Shown piece by piece: positions 32,736 through 42,378 of a stretch of DNA of 64,000 nt. The DNA is from Saprospiraceae bacterium (lineage in GTDB: Bacteria > Bacteroidota > Bacteroidia > Chitinophagales > Saprospiraceae). The stretch covers positions 1 through 64,000 of the forward strand of contig BQJU01000017.1 in the NCBI GenBank assembly GCA_021604865.1, read 5' to 3'. A program made the position numbers and the translations under genes. Within the stretch, counting starts at the first letter, position 1, and each line of letters begins with the position of its first letter. Below the pieces are notes generated by a model, which did not search any database, had not been told where the DNA came from, and worked only from the letters and a program-made list of their open reading frames with translations.

Positions 32736-35700
32736 TCACTTGCGGACCTCACTGGGACGAATGCCGAATTCTTCAAGGAAAGCGTCGGAAAAAAAGGCAG
32801 GTGTGGAAAACCCCACATCATAAGCCACCTCTGTTACATTCCTATCCGTGGTTTGCAGAAGTTCTTTAGCCCGTTTTAGCCGAATAGAACGGATAAATAA
32901 GGAAGGGGATTTGCCGGTTAAGGCTTTGATCTTACGGAATAACTGGCTACGGCTCATACTCAATGAACGGGAAAACCGATCCATATCAAAATCAAGATCA
33001 GAAAGGTGTTTTTCTACAATCAAGCGGGCCTTTTGCAAAAAAGCATCTTCTATCTGTAGGTCTTTTTCTACGGTAGGGGCAGGAGCCTGTAAGGAGCTAT
33101 ACCGCTCTCTTAGTCGCATGCGTAGATCCAGCAGATTACGCAAATGAGCGAGTAGTTCTTGTCGGTTAAACGGCTTAGCCAAATAGACATCGGCACCCCG
33201 TTCCAAGCCAGCGATCCGGGATTCAACGTCTGCTTTAGCTGTAAGTAAAATAATAGGGATGTGACTGGTGCGCTCATCGTTTTTAAGGAAATCGCATAGC
33301 TGAAGGCCGTCCATTCTGGGCATCATAACATCACTAATAATCAGCTCAGGAATGGTTTCAAGAGCTTTTTCAATGCCCTCTTGCCCGTCAATAGCTTCTA
33401 TTATTTGATAATAATCAGGTAATTGGTCACGGATGAATGAAAGCATATCTGCATTATCTTCCACCAAAAGAATAATTTGCTTATCGGCTACTTCTTCGCT
33501 GTCGGCAAAGACAGGTTGTGAATTTTCGGCTGTAATTAGTGAATCAGAGATCACATCGGTCTCAATGAGATCTGGGCGTAATTCAGCCAATGACTTGGGA
33601 GTAAAGTCCTCAGTTATCGATCCAGTCTGGGAGGGCGCCTTTCCTATAGGCAATAAAATGGTGAATTGAGTTCCTTCCCCTACCCTGCTTTCTACCCCAA
33701 TCCGTCCTTTGTGCAATTCTACCAATTCTTTAGCCAAGGCAAGGCCAATGCCGGTACCTTGTCCATCATGACGATAAACATCCTTACTCTGATAAAAGCG
33801 TTCAAACACATGGGGCAAATGATTTGCAGGTATACCGATACCGGTATCAACAATCCCGATTTCCAAACTTTCACCTAAATCCTCTGTATCAACTCTTTTT
33901 ATTTTTACACTTACCATTCCACCTTCCGGCGTAAACTTGAATGCATTGGACAAAACATTTGTGATCACCTGCGCCATTTTATCCGGATCATAATACAGCG
34001 AGATATTATCACTATCCGTTGTAAAATGCATGCTGATTTTTTTGGTTTCAGCCAAAGATTCAAAAGCGTAAAAAACACCTTTGATAAAGGGAATAATATC
34101 ATCATAATGCGTCTCCAGCTTCATTTTTCTGGCCTCCAACCTAGAAAGATCCAACAGCTGGTTAATCAACCGGAGTAGGCTTTGGGCATTGCGTTTCATC
34201 AAAGCGTATTCCCGGATATCTTCTTTCTTTGTGGATTTGGAAATAAAGTTTTCTAAAGGCCCGAGGATCAAAGTGAGTGGCGTGCGGAATTCATGAGAAA
34301 TATCGGCAAAGAAGCGGGATTTCAATTGATCTAATTCTTTTAATTTATCGTATTCCAAGAGTTCTATTTCCCGGAGGTGTTTTTTGCTCAATCTATTTGT
34401 CTCATACTGTCGGAAAGCATAAAATAGCCCGACAAAGAATAGTAAATAAAGTAAATAAGCCCACCAAGTACGATAAAATGGAGGAAGGATCTCGAATTCG
34501 AACACTGCTGTCGAGCTGATATGCTGGTAAATATTTTTTGCCCTTACTTGGAATCTGTAATTTCCTTCCGGTAGATTGGTATAATCTTTCCGGGATGCCG
34601 AACTCCATTTTGACCAGTTTTGATCATACCCTTCCAGAAAATATTGATATTCATTTTTAGATTCATCATCAAAACTGGGTGCTGCAAATAAAAATTTCAG
34701 AGAATTATTGGCAAAGGTAAATTCAGAAATACTTTCAAAATTATCTTCACTTCCAAGGCCACCGTCATAAATCAGGGAATCTTCATTAACGATCACTTTT
34801 CGGATAATTACATTAAAATCAAGGGCATAATCATGGGGACTAGAAGCGTCATATTGGATCAGCCTTTCATTGCCGCCAAACCACGTTATCTCCTTATTCA
34901 TGGGGTCTGGATAAGCGACATTAAAATCTCCATTATTAGTCCTGATCAAGGGGATGTCATTCCAAGAATAAGTACCGTCCTCTTGGCGAAGTGCAACACC
35001 AGATTTTGATCCTTCAGGTATCAAGAGCCAGAGATTTTCATCGTGATCTGCAGTGACAGAGAATATAGCATCACGTCGGTTTTCGAACCCCCTTATTAAA
35101 GATGTATCAGGAAGAAATCGCTGCTGTATTTCCTCAAAACGATAAAGCCCCTGAGGCGTGGCAAAACCCATCCCATTTTCTAATGGGAAAGCCACATTTC
35201 TGTCTCCGGGCGGCAGCCCCTGTAGTGTATCAAAGTGAGTGATCTTCGGCTGCAAAGTGAATCCGTTAGAGAAATCCACTTGTAGTAGCCCCTGATAACG
35301 GGTCGTTAACCAAAGTTTCCCATCGGGTGCTTCGACGACGTCGCGGATTTCCTGTGTTATGCCATCAACAATTCCATCATTTCGCCACTGACCTTCATCA
35401 TAATAATAGGAACCTAATCCCCCCTGTAAACCAGTAAAGATACGGTTGGTGTCTTTTTGGGAACGGCATATAGAAAATATATACCCTCGATTGATCAAAT
35501 ACGCCTGATCCTTTTTTATTTCATAAAGTCCCTGGAAAGTGCCTCCAAGTAGGGTTTTTCCCATGGATAGTTGTGCCCAGACCTGGGGAGGGATATCGGA
35601 TACGCGTTTGAATTGTCTGGAGTTCTGGCCAGTTTCTTTGGGGTTTTCATCCAGGTAATAGATTCCTGAACTCGTAGCAATATATAATGTACCCTGATGG

Positions 35701-36836
35701 CGTGTGATACTAAATACTCCACCTTCAACACCTTCTCGGTCGGAAAAATAGGTCAGCGGAACGTTGATTTCTGCCCGGCTGATACCGATATTCATTCCGA
35801 TCCATAATCCGCCCTGTTTATCCTGGCAAAGGGTCCAAACGGTATTATTCTGCAATCCTGATGCCTTATTCAAATGATGCAGCAGGTTTCCTTTTTCATC
35901 CATGATAATCACTCCATCCTGCATGGTAGCGATGGCATAATCCCCATTAGTCAATCTGATGGCTTTATAAATCCGCGCGTTCATAAGTAGCTCATCAAAT
36001 GAAGTACGGAAGGGCACTACAGAAATACCGTCATACAAAAACAATCCCTCCGTTTGAGAGCAAATAAGGATAAATTCTTTCTTTTGCCCCTTATTATCAG
36101 TGCCGGAATAAGGCAGCATCATTGATATACGGTTGGTCAGAAATTTTTCTCCCTCCGGTACCAAGATCAGAGAATCAGATACCATCTGCATTAATCCGGT
36201 CTTCCACTGTCGAATATAAAGTTGATCGTTCACTAAGGCGGTATGGAGAATATAGGTCGGACTTTCCCAAACGTGCATTTGCTGGTTGGCCCAGCGGAAA
36301 ATGTACTTTTGAGTGCTGAAATAGACACCATCACTGGTTATTATGGTTTGCCAAACATCTGAAAAATCGTAGTATTTTTCCTCTAGATAAGGGAGCAGGG
36401 AGACATACTGAAGCTGACCAAGAGTATCTGGTGCCAAATAACCGATTTCACCATATGCCCCAACAAAAATCCGGTTGTTTTCATCAATTGCAAGCGAGCG
36501 AATAACCGTTTTGTTGTCTGTTTTGATCAGCCGCCACGAAACTCCGTCATATTCCAATATTCCATTACTATTACCGAAATATAGAAGGCCACGCTGGTCC
36601 TGGACAATGTCCCAAATTTGAGCGTCGGCCTGGTATTCGCCTGGGAGGTAGTTTCGAATATATGGGTTGCCTATTGTTTTTTTTACTCCGGATTCAGTAT
36701 TTATAGATTGAGCGGGAAGAGCGGGAAGTAAGCACCATAGCAGAATAAAGGCAAGGATCGCGTTTTTTAACTTTGCTAAAATGCAAGTCGGACAAAGCAT
36801 AATACGGGTTTTTAAGGTGTGCTTATATAGGTGCAT
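32736..36836 (-). CDS. Hybrid two-component system (periplasmic propeller, histidine kinase, receiver, AraC output)
   Basis: This 1366-residue one-protein signalling system starts at ATG 36836 (a TTG at 36860 is also open). Order of parts: signal/membrane segment near 20-45; two-component propeller repeats to about 730 (IWDIVQDQRGLLYFGNSNG, VWTLCQDKQGGLWIGM); a Y_Y_Y domain (YQYFLEGYDQNWSKWS); a membrane helix WWAYLLYLLFFVGLFY; HisKA with the phospho-His in FADISHEFRTPLT; HATPase boxes NVLSNAFKFTPEGG, DTGIGI and GTGIGLALA; a receiver with ISDVMMPRMDG; and AraC HTH at the C-terminus. Such proteins usually sense glycans and control nearby uptake loci, but no SusC/D genes lie in this window, so the ligand is unknown. 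Confidence 0.93.
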   Translation of the reverse strand: MHLYKHTLKTRIMLCPTCILAKLKNAILAFILLWCLLPALPAQSINTESGVKKTIGNPYIRNYLPGEYQADAQIWDIVQDQRGLLYFGNSNGILEYDGVSWRLIKTDNKTVIRSLAIDENNRIFVGAYGEIGYLAPDTLGQLQYVSLLPYLEEKYYDFSDVWQTIITSDGVYFSTQKYIFRWANQQMHVWESPTYILHTALVNDQLYIRQWKTGLMQMVSDSLILVPEGEKFLTNRISMMLPYSGTDNKGQKKEFILICSQTEGLFLYDGISVVPFRTSFDELLMNARIYKAIRLTNGDYAIATMQDGVIIMDEKGNLLHHLNKASGLQNNTVWTLCQDKQGGLWIGMNIGISRAEINVPLTYFSDREGVEGGVFSITRHQGTLYIATSSGIYYLDENPKETGQNSRQFKRVSDIPPQVWAQLSMGKTLLGGTFQGLYEIKKDQAYLINRGYIFSICRSQKDTNRIFTGLQGGLGSYYYDEGQWRNDGIVDGITQEIRDVVEAPDGKLWLTTRYQGLLQVDFSNGFTLQPKITHFDTLQGLPPGDRNVAFPLENGMGFATPQGLYRFEEIQQRFLPDTSLIRGFENRRDAIFSVTADHDENLWLLIPEGSKSGVALRQEDGTYSWNDIPLIRTNNGDFNVAYPDPMNKEITWFGGNERLIQYDASSPHDYALDFNVIIRKVIVNEDSLIYDGGLGSEDNFESISEFTFANNSLKFLFAAPSFDDESKNEYQYFLEGYDQNWSKWSSASRKDYTNLPEGNYRFQVRAKNIYQHISSTAVFEFEILPPFYRTWWAYLLYLLFFVGLFYAFRQYETNRLSKKHLREIELLEYDKLKELDQLKSRFFADISHEFRTPLTLILGPLENFISKSTKKEDIREYALMKRNAQSLLRLINQLLDLSRLEARKMKLETHYDDIIPFIKGVFYAFESLAETKKISMHFTTDSDNISLYYDPDKMAQVITNVLSNAFKFTPEGGMVSVKIKRVDTEDLGESLEIGIVDTGIGIPANHLPHVFERFYQSKDVYRHDGQGTGIGLALAKELVELHKGRIGVESRVGEGTQFTILLPIGKAPSQTGSITEDFTPKSLAELRPDLIETDVISDSLITAENSQPVFADSEEVADKQIILLVEDNADMLSFIRDQLPDYYQIIEAIDGQEGIEKALETIPELIISDVMMPRMDGLQLCDFLKNDERTSHIPIILLTAKADVESRIAGLERGADVYLAKPFNRQELLAHLRNLLDLRMRLRERYSSLQAPAPTVEKDLQIEDAFLQKARLIVEKHLSDLDFDMDRFSRSLSMSRSQLFRKIKALTGKSPSLFIRSIRLKRAKELLQTTDRNVTEVAYDVGFSTPAFFSDAFLEEFGIRPSEVRK

Positions 36837-36866
36837 TTTAATCTTTAATTCTTTCAACAATTTACA

Positions 36867-37264
36867 TTATTTTATAAAATCTGAGCGTCTAATACCCAAA
36901 TTCCCCAAGAAGGCATCAGAAAAATAGCCTGGTATGGTGCCCCCTTGTCTTCCAGGATAGTATTGATGGAATTGCTACTCAAACTATTGGGATCATTATT
37001 ATACACTTTCAACTCATCCCCATCATACCTGACCAGGCCGTCATTGGTTCCAAACCATAAGAAACCACGGCTGTCTGCAAAAATGGAAGTTATTTCAACT
37101 GATGGTAGGTCATCTTCTCGAGTCAGATGTTCGAATTGAAGGTCTTTTGTTAAAAGAGAAAAAGGAGCTTTTTCCTGACCCCAAACAAAAAGTGTAGAAA
37201 ATAGGGCAAGCAAAAATAACAATAACAAGTTCCGGATATTTGTCTTGTCCTCAGATCGGTGCAT
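36867..37264 (-). pseudogene. Internally deleted second hybrid two-component gene
   Basis: The first 100 codons encode a signal peptide and the start of a propeller sensor (LPSVEITSIFADSRGFLWFG and TNDGLVRYDG). At about 36975 the frame meets, in a shifted frame, the end of an AraC output domain: PGYFSDAFLGNLGIRRSDFI then a stop at 36869. This end closely parallels the C-terminus of the neighbouring regulator (FFSDAFLEEFGIRPSEVRK). So the start and end of a gene of roughly 4 kb are joined with almost everything between them removed and the frame shifted. The translated 130-residue frame ending at 36872 is therefore not a meaningful protein. Confidence 0.85.
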
Positions 37265-37389
37265 TTATAATTTGGATTTAGAATCTTTGCGCTTTTTTGG
37301 AACTATCCCAATATACTGTTTTTTTCGTAAAGTAGCCTGAATATCTTCCCTCTCTCTCCTGTCTTTAGCAACAGTACAGCGTGGAATTC

Positions 37390-39459
37390 TTAATTTGGTA
37401 AGTGTTTCCAAACCACCTCAAAATCATCCACTAAAACCTCTTTACCTGTCCTATTCCACAAAAAAACTTTTAAAGAATCGGATGGATAGTCGGGCGGAAG
37501 GGTCACTTCAAAGCGAATGCGTTCCCAGGCCTGTTCATTCCTATCGGTAAATGCGGTGCTGGTGCTAGAAAAAGATTGTTGATCAGGGGTAGTGGCAATG
37601 ATATTGACTTTGGGTTTTCCGTAATTCCAGAGGGTAAAAGTCAGCTGTTCGCACGGCTGAACCGGGCTGATGTAGGTTGATAAAGCATAAGGTTGTTCGG
37701 GCGTAAGCCGAAGGGCATTTTGACCGGAATGGGTCGTACCGGTTACAGGTGGGGTATTTATTTCAAAGAAATGCGACCTATCTTTGCTAAGAAAGAAAGC
37801 ACTGTCCGTACTCATTTGCTCCAAATCACACAAAATCGTATCCGTCTGGATTAAGGTCGGCCGATGTAATAAATAAAGGGTATCTCCCCAGGGTTTGAGC
37901 AAGCTGTGATAAATATAGTTTTCCTCAATTTGGTAACACCCATAAGGTCCGAAACTAACGGCGTATTCGTCCTCCCGAACAAACCACCAACTTTTGTTGC
38001 CTTTGATAAAAGGATTGCGCGGACCTGTTTTGTACCAGGCGTTAAATTCAAATCCTCCATCAATGTTCTCTGGTGGTATTCCTTCAGTTTCCATCAGTTG
38101 GCGCAACACCTTCCAGCGGGTCTCGTTCCATTGCATATAATCATGGGTCGCTGTGATGGAAAATATAGCCATGATTCCCAGAAGGGCTATAGCCACTATT
38201 TTTTTGATCCTCCGCGGTTCAGGATCAGGATTGAACAAAAGCAATAAGATGACAGCAATCGGCAAAAAATAACGATCAAATTGATAGTTGTCAAACAAAA
38301 TGAAAAAACAAATGCCCAGGCTCAAAAAGAACAGCCCAATTTTCCACCATTTTTTTGTAGGCCATTGTCGCCATAGATGAAAATTGTCCAAGGCTTTGAT
38401 GGCTAAATACTGGATTAAAATTGTAGCGCCAAACAAACCGAAAACCTTGATAATCCCGTCTGGTATCAATGCCTCATGAAACCATTTTTCATTATCAGAA
38501 GGCAGGGTAAGCGGCCCGAGTCCTGTGTTGAAAAAGACATTGCCGACAAGTAGATTATTCCAACCTTTTTGACCTGCATAAAAAACAATCAGACTACTCA
38601 AAAACAATAAAACAAGGTGCCGTTTCCTCCTCATTCGGAACACAATAACAAGGGCTGGAAGTATAAATACAGCACAATTAAACAAAATCATGCCTCCGTC
38701 TTCTTTTAATCTATATTGAAAAAAATTCAAGGTGAGGCTTCTCAATAAATCGCTCAAACTGCCAAAGGTGGGAGAAAGTAGGTTGTTGAGCTCCAGGTAT
38801 TGACTAAACGCCTTCAAAGTAATCCAACAAAGCAGAATGCCTACACCGGCTGAAAGAACAGCCCGCCAGTTGCGATGTCGAAGCACCCAGGCGACACCAA
38901 AAGCCAGAGGCCATAACAAGGCAAATTGTCGTAACAAGACGGTCACTGCTGCCAGAATAGTAGCCAACCACCAATATTTTTCACCTCCGCCATCAAAGGC
39001 CTTATTATAGAGGTAGATCATAACAATACCCAGCACCATAAAGGGAACATCTGTCATGAAGGTGAAAGAAAGTGAAAAGTATAATGGGTTAAAAATCAAG
39101 GTGAGGGTGAGCAGCACATTCCAAAATAAATCCTCCACCAATTTTCTACTAAGAAGAAAAAAGCACCAACTGCCCATAATAGCGACAATCAGGGTGGAAC
39201 ACCTCAAAACTGTAAAAGAAAAGCCAAATATTTTGCACCAAAACGCCCCCCACATCACCTGCAACCAAAGCGTCATTCCCGGCCAATCCCCAGGGTCAAA
39301 CACGCCAGTATTCAGAAAATGTTGTACCGACTGAGCATACGCCCAATCATCATTAAGGGGAAATTCCCGAAAAGGATCAATTAATAAGATTAAAAGCAGC
39401 CATAAAGGGAAAATCCAAAATCCGGAGGATAAAATGGAAGAAAATCGATCAAGACGCAT
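37390..39459 (-). CDS. GT39-like multi-pass membrane glycosyltransferase
   Basis: The 689-residue protein has about ten membrane helices followed by a soluble C-terminal domain from about 430. The first periplasmic loop carries FPLNDDWAYAQ with the acid pair Asp37-Asp38, as in ArnT/PMT-type enzymes that use polyprenyl-phosphate sugars. DVPFMVLGIVMIYLY and RQFALLWPLAFGVAW are typical of the fold. The C-terminal part (VKIILWN-like beta-sandwich, ending EVLVDDFEVVWKHLPN) looks like a carbohydrate-binding-type module. Donor and acceptor are unknown. It is alone on its strand; a second GT39-type gene lies at 44-46 kb. Confidence 0.82.
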   Translation of the reverse strand: MRLDRFSSILSSGFWIFPLWLLLILLIDPFREFPLNDDWAYAQSVQHFLNTGVFDPGDWPGMTLWLQVMWGAFWCKIFGFSFTVLRCSTLIVAIMGSWCFFLLSRKLVEDLFWNVLLTLTLIFNPLYFSLSFTFMTDVPFMVLGIVMIYLYNKAFDGGGEKYWWLATILAAVTVLLRQFALLWPLAFGVAWVLRHRNWRAVLSAGVGILLCWITLKAFSQYLELNNLLSPTFGSLSDLLRSLTLNFFQYRLKEDGGMILFNCAVFILPALVIVFRMRRKRHLVLLFLSSLIVFYAGQKGWNNLLVGNVFFNTGLGPLTLPSDNEKWFHEALIPDGIIKVFGLFGATILIQYLAIKALDNFHLWRQWPTKKWWKIGLFFLSLGICFFILFDNYQFDRYFLPIAVILLLLFNPDPEPRRIKKIVAIALLGIMAIFSITATHDYMQWNETRWKVLRQLMETEGIPPENIDGGFEFNAWYKTGPRNPFIKGNKSWWFVREDEYAVSFGPYGCYQIEENYIYHSLLKPWGDTLYLLHRPTLIQTDTILCDLEQMSTDSAFFLSKDRSHFFEINTPPVTGTTHSGQNALRLTPEQPYALSTYISPVQPCEQLTFTLWNYGKPKVNIIATTPDQQSFSSTSTAFTDRNEQAWERIRFEVTLPPDYPSDSLKVFLWNRTGKEVLVDDFEVVWKHLPN

Positions 39460-39534
39460 TGGTATAGGATTATTCCTTTGGATTTATTTGGTAGCGAAAC
39501 ACACTACGGTTAGAACGACAAATATGCCCTGAAT

Positions 39535-39570
39535 AAAAAAAGCCCAACCAGAAAATAAATCCCGGCGGGC
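39535..39570 (-). terminator. Terminator-like hairpin upstream of the GT39-like gene
   Basis: On the minus strand GCCC-G-CC pairs with GG-TT-GGGC, followed by seven T. It stands 75 bases before the start of the 37390-39459 gene, so it could be an attenuator or the end of a short RNA. Confidence 0.4.
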
Positions 39571-40036
39571 CCAAAAGTCATCCCTATGATTATATCTTTA
39601 ATAGTTGATATTATCATTTAATAAGCGAAAGATACATAAACTTCTCAAAACTGCCTAATTGATATTAGTATTTTAACAAATAATCCTTTTTTTTGAAGTG
39701 AAACCCCGCCTTATACCGCTATCTACGGATGATAAATTTTACTATTTGAGTTTTTTCCTCATCTGAACAAAGCCCAAATTTCTCCCTAAATCCGATCATT
39801 TTTTCCTTTAGCATGTCTGGAAGTCGGCTTTAGTATCGAAAAATGTACATTTTCTGGTGAGTTAAGGCTTTTTTTGAAGTTGTACAAACAAGAAAAGTAA
39901 CGGAATATCATCGAAAAAGGGATGATTTGGAGTCAAAAGATTGACATCCAAACAAACGCCGAGGCAACGAAACTCAAAAATAGAGCCTCTATAGTATAAC
40001 TCAAAATGTATATCAACAGATTTTACCTATACGAAT

Positions 40037-40069
40037 GCCATTTCTTCCTTTGGAGGGAATGGCTTTTTT
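40037..40069 (+). terminator. Terminator-like hairpin before the DPP gene
   Basis: A 12-bp stem with G-T pairs (40037-40048 GCCATTTCTTCC with 40052-40063 GGAGGGAATGGC), a 3-nt loop and six T. No plus-strand gene precedes it within 500 bases. Confidence 0.55.
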
Positions 40070-40103
40070 GTTGATAAAGGACCTACCTATAATCCTACCT
40101 GCT

Positions 40104-40111
40104 TATATTTG
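40104..40111 (+). promoter_or_regulatory. Candidate -7 box before the S46 peptidase gene
   Basis: TATATTTG fits TAnnTTTG and lies 36 bases before the ATG. The -33 element is not clear. Confidence 0.5.
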
Positions 40112-40147
40112 TCCAAATTTCCTTTCTAATAAAACCAATACAGAATT

Positions 40148-42313
40148 ATGAAGCAATTTATTTTCTTGTTGCTAGTGGTTTGTTTGCCATTATCAACAAC
40201 TTTTGCCGGCGAAGGCATGTGGATACCTCTTTTGCTACAACAACTCAACGAAAAAGAGATGCAATCGATGGGCATGAAAATGACAGCAGAGGATATCTAC
40301 AGTGTCAATAAAGGGAGTCTAAAAGATGCAATTGTACATTTTGGAGGATTTTGTACCGGAGAAATCATTTCAAGGGAGGGATTAATCCTTACCAATCACC
40401 ACTGTGGTTTTGGACAAATCCAGCGTCATTCCAGCCTTGAAAACAACTATCTTGAAGATGGATTTTGGGCTATGGACCAAAAAGAAGAATTGACCAATCC
40501 AGGATTATTTGTCACTTTCATTGTACGAATTGAAGACATTACTGCAGCCATTTTGGAGGGCGTTACGGATGATTTAAGTGAATCAGACCGGCAATCGGTT
40601 ATTGACCGGAACATCAATGCAGTCAAAGGTAGCATCCTGCGGGAAGAATATCAGGATGTTCTGGTTCGTCCATTTTATAAAGGCAATCAGTATTTTCTTT
40701 TTGTTACTGAAACCTATAATGACATCCGCTTGGTAGGTGCCCCACCCTCTTCTATCGGAAAATTTGGCGCCGATACGGACAACTGGATTTGGCCCCGCCA
40801 TACCGGTGATTTTTCTCTTTTCCGTATTTATGCCAACAAGGACAACAAACCTGCTGAATATGCGGAGGATAATGTTCCCTATACCCCCAAACATTATTTA
40901 CCCATTTCCCTGGATGGCGTTGCCGAAAATGACTTTACCCTGGTGTTCGGATTTCCGGGAAGAACCGATGAATACATCCCTGCCTCTGCAATGGACCTCA
41001 GGGTCAACACCTTGAATCCTATCCGTATTGGCATTCGCGACAAATCCCTGGAAATAATCGGCAAAGCGATGCGTTCTCGCCCGGAAGCCCGGATTCAGTA
41101 TGCTTCTAAACAGTCGGGTATTGCCAATTCCTGGAAAAAATGGATTGGCGAAACCCAGGGCGTTAAAGCAACCGGAGGTTTGGAGAAAAAACGAGCTTTG
41201 GAGGCCGAATTTACCAAAAGAGTCAATAAGAAAAAAGCCTGGAAAAAGGATTATGGCCTGCTATTGCCACAACTCAATAAGCTGTACGGCGACTTAAAAC
41301 CCTATGCGATCAGTCAAGATTATATTAACGAAATTTCCTTTCGGAATATCGAATTGCTTCGTGTTGCCGGAATCATCAATCGTTATATGGTCATTCTGGA
41401 CAATAATGGGGAAGAAACTTTCAAATCCAGATTACCCAGACTAATTGCATACCTGGAAGGTTTTTATAAAGATTATATTCCAGATGTAGATCAGGAAATC
41501 TTTGGTCGACTCATGGAGGTGTACCTCAAGGACGTTCCGAAGCCCCATCAGGCTGCTTATGTTCAGGAATTGTTTGAAAAATCCGGTAGCAATTATCAGC
41601 AAATGGCTGAAATGGTTTACAATGGTAGTTTGTTAGCCAAAGGTGAAAAAGTTTTAGCCCAATTGAATGAAGATCCCATTGCTTTTTTCAAAACGCTAAA
41701 TGATGACCCTGCCTATAAAACAACCACTGAAATCAACAACAAAAGTGCAGAGGAGGTCAGCCAGCCATATCAAAAGATTGATGAAGAGATCGAATTGTTA
41801 CAAAGGAAATACATGCAGGCTTTGATGGAAGTTTTCCCGGAAAAGCGCTTTTATCCGGATGCTAACAGCACCCTTCGTGTGTCTTATGGACAAGTTAAAG
41901 GGTTTGAACCACGAGATGCCATACAGTATCAACCCGTAACCTATCTGAAAGGCGTTATTGAGAAATATGTGCCTGGTGATTACGAATTTGATGTGCCGGA
42001 AAAATTGCGTAGCCTTTATGAAGCAAAAGATTACGGCGCTTATGGGCAGGATGGAAAAATGCCGGTATGTTTTATCGGCTCTAACCATACCTCGGGTGGA
42101 AATTCAGGCAGCCCCGCCATTGATGGTTCCGGCAACCTGGTAGGTCTCAACTTCGACCGGGTTTGGGAAGGTACTATGAGTGATATCAATTATGATGCTT
42201 CCATTTGCCGCAATATTATGGTGGATATCCGCTACGTATTATTTATTATCGACAAATATGCCGGTGCTACACGACTGATTAAGGAAATGAAGTTGGTACA
42301 CCCTAAGAAGTAG
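40148..42313 (+). CDS. S46 dipeptidyl-peptidase, DPP11-like (acidic specificity predicted)
   Basis: This periplasmic serine peptidase removes dipeptides from peptide N-termini. The 721-residue protein has a signal peptide (cut near TTFA-GEGMW), the catalytic His in LTNHHCGFG (84-85) and the nucleophile Ser653 in SGGNSGSP. In this family the residue 18 positions after the nucleophile sets specificity: Gly gives DPP7 (hydrophobic P1) and Arg gives DPP11 (Asp/Glu P1). Here that residue is Arg671 (NFDRVWEG), so I predict a DPP11-type enzyme. The alpha-helical cap domain occupies the middle. The organism probably lives on peptides to some degree. It is a single gene, convergent with pgi. Confidence 0.92.
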   Translation: MKQFIFLLLVVCLPLSTTFAGEGMWIPLLLQQLNEKEMQSMGMKMTAEDIYSVNKGSLKDAIVHFGGFCTGEIISREGLILTNHHCGFGQIQRHSSLENNYLEDGFWAMDQKEELTNPGLFVTFIVRIEDITAAILEGVTDDLSESDRQSVIDRNINAVKGSILREEYQDVLVRPFYKGNQYFLFVTETYNDIRLVGAPPSSIGKFGADTDNWIWPRHTGDFSLFRIYANKDNKPAEYAEDNVPYTPKHYLPISLDGVAENDFTLVFGFPGRTDEYIPASAMDLRVNTLNPIRIGIRDKSLEIIGKAMRSRPEARIQYASKQSGIANSWKKWIGETQGVKATGGLEKKRALEAEFTKRVNKKKAWKKDYGLLLPQLNKLYGDLKPYAISQDYINEISFRNIELLRVAGIINRYMVILDNNGEETFKSRLPRLIAYLEGFYKDYIPDVDQEIFGRLMEVYLKDVPKPHQAAYVQELFEKSGSNYQQMAEMVYNGSLLAKGEKVLAQLNEDPIAFFKTLNDDPAYKTTTEINNKSAEEVSQPYQKIDEEIELLQRKYMQALMEVFPEKRFYPDANSTLRVSYGQVKGFEPRDAIQYQPVTYLKGVIEKYVPGDYEFDVPEKLRSLYEAKDYGAYGQDGKMPVCFIGSNHTSGGNSGSPAIDGSGNLVGLNFDRVWEGTMSDINYDASICRNIMVDIRYVLFIIDKYAGATRLIKEMKLVHPKK

Positions 42314-42333
42314 CGTTTGAGTGACAGTGAACC

Positions 42334-42373
42334 AAGGAGAGCGGGAGTGCGTTGTGTGACTCCCCTTCTCCTT
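42334..42373. terminator. Hairpin between convergent DPP and pgi genes
   Basis: A 15-bp stem with two mismatches (42334-42348 with 42359-42373) and a 10-nt loop. T-runs are lacking, so it may block read-through in both directions only weakly. Confidence 0.4.
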
Positions 42374-42378
42374 GTCTC

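Larger units (their letters stand above)
39460..40147. other. 688-bp spacer between divergent genes with hairpins in both directions
   Basis: No gene is seen. The spacer contains a minus-strand terminator-like hairpin near its left end and a plus-strand terminator-like hairpin near its right end, both without an obvious gene to terminate. A small GAGGC/GCCTC hairpin lies at about 39959-39994. Small RNAs or leaders are possible. Confidence 0.5.

Noticed and set aside
25460-32740. Attachment-site direct repeats for the island
   Set aside because: I looked for a copy of the tRNA-Leu 3' end near the integrase remnant and saw none of useful length; a computed repeat search is needed.
36872-36974. 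130-residue short sensor protein as a real gene
   Set aside because: Its last 30 residues are the AraC tail read out of frame, so it is a deletion product.
42334-42373. Rho-independent terminator between the DPP and pgi genes
   Set aside because: The stem is good but T-runs are missing on both strands; kept only as a low-confidence hairpin feature.
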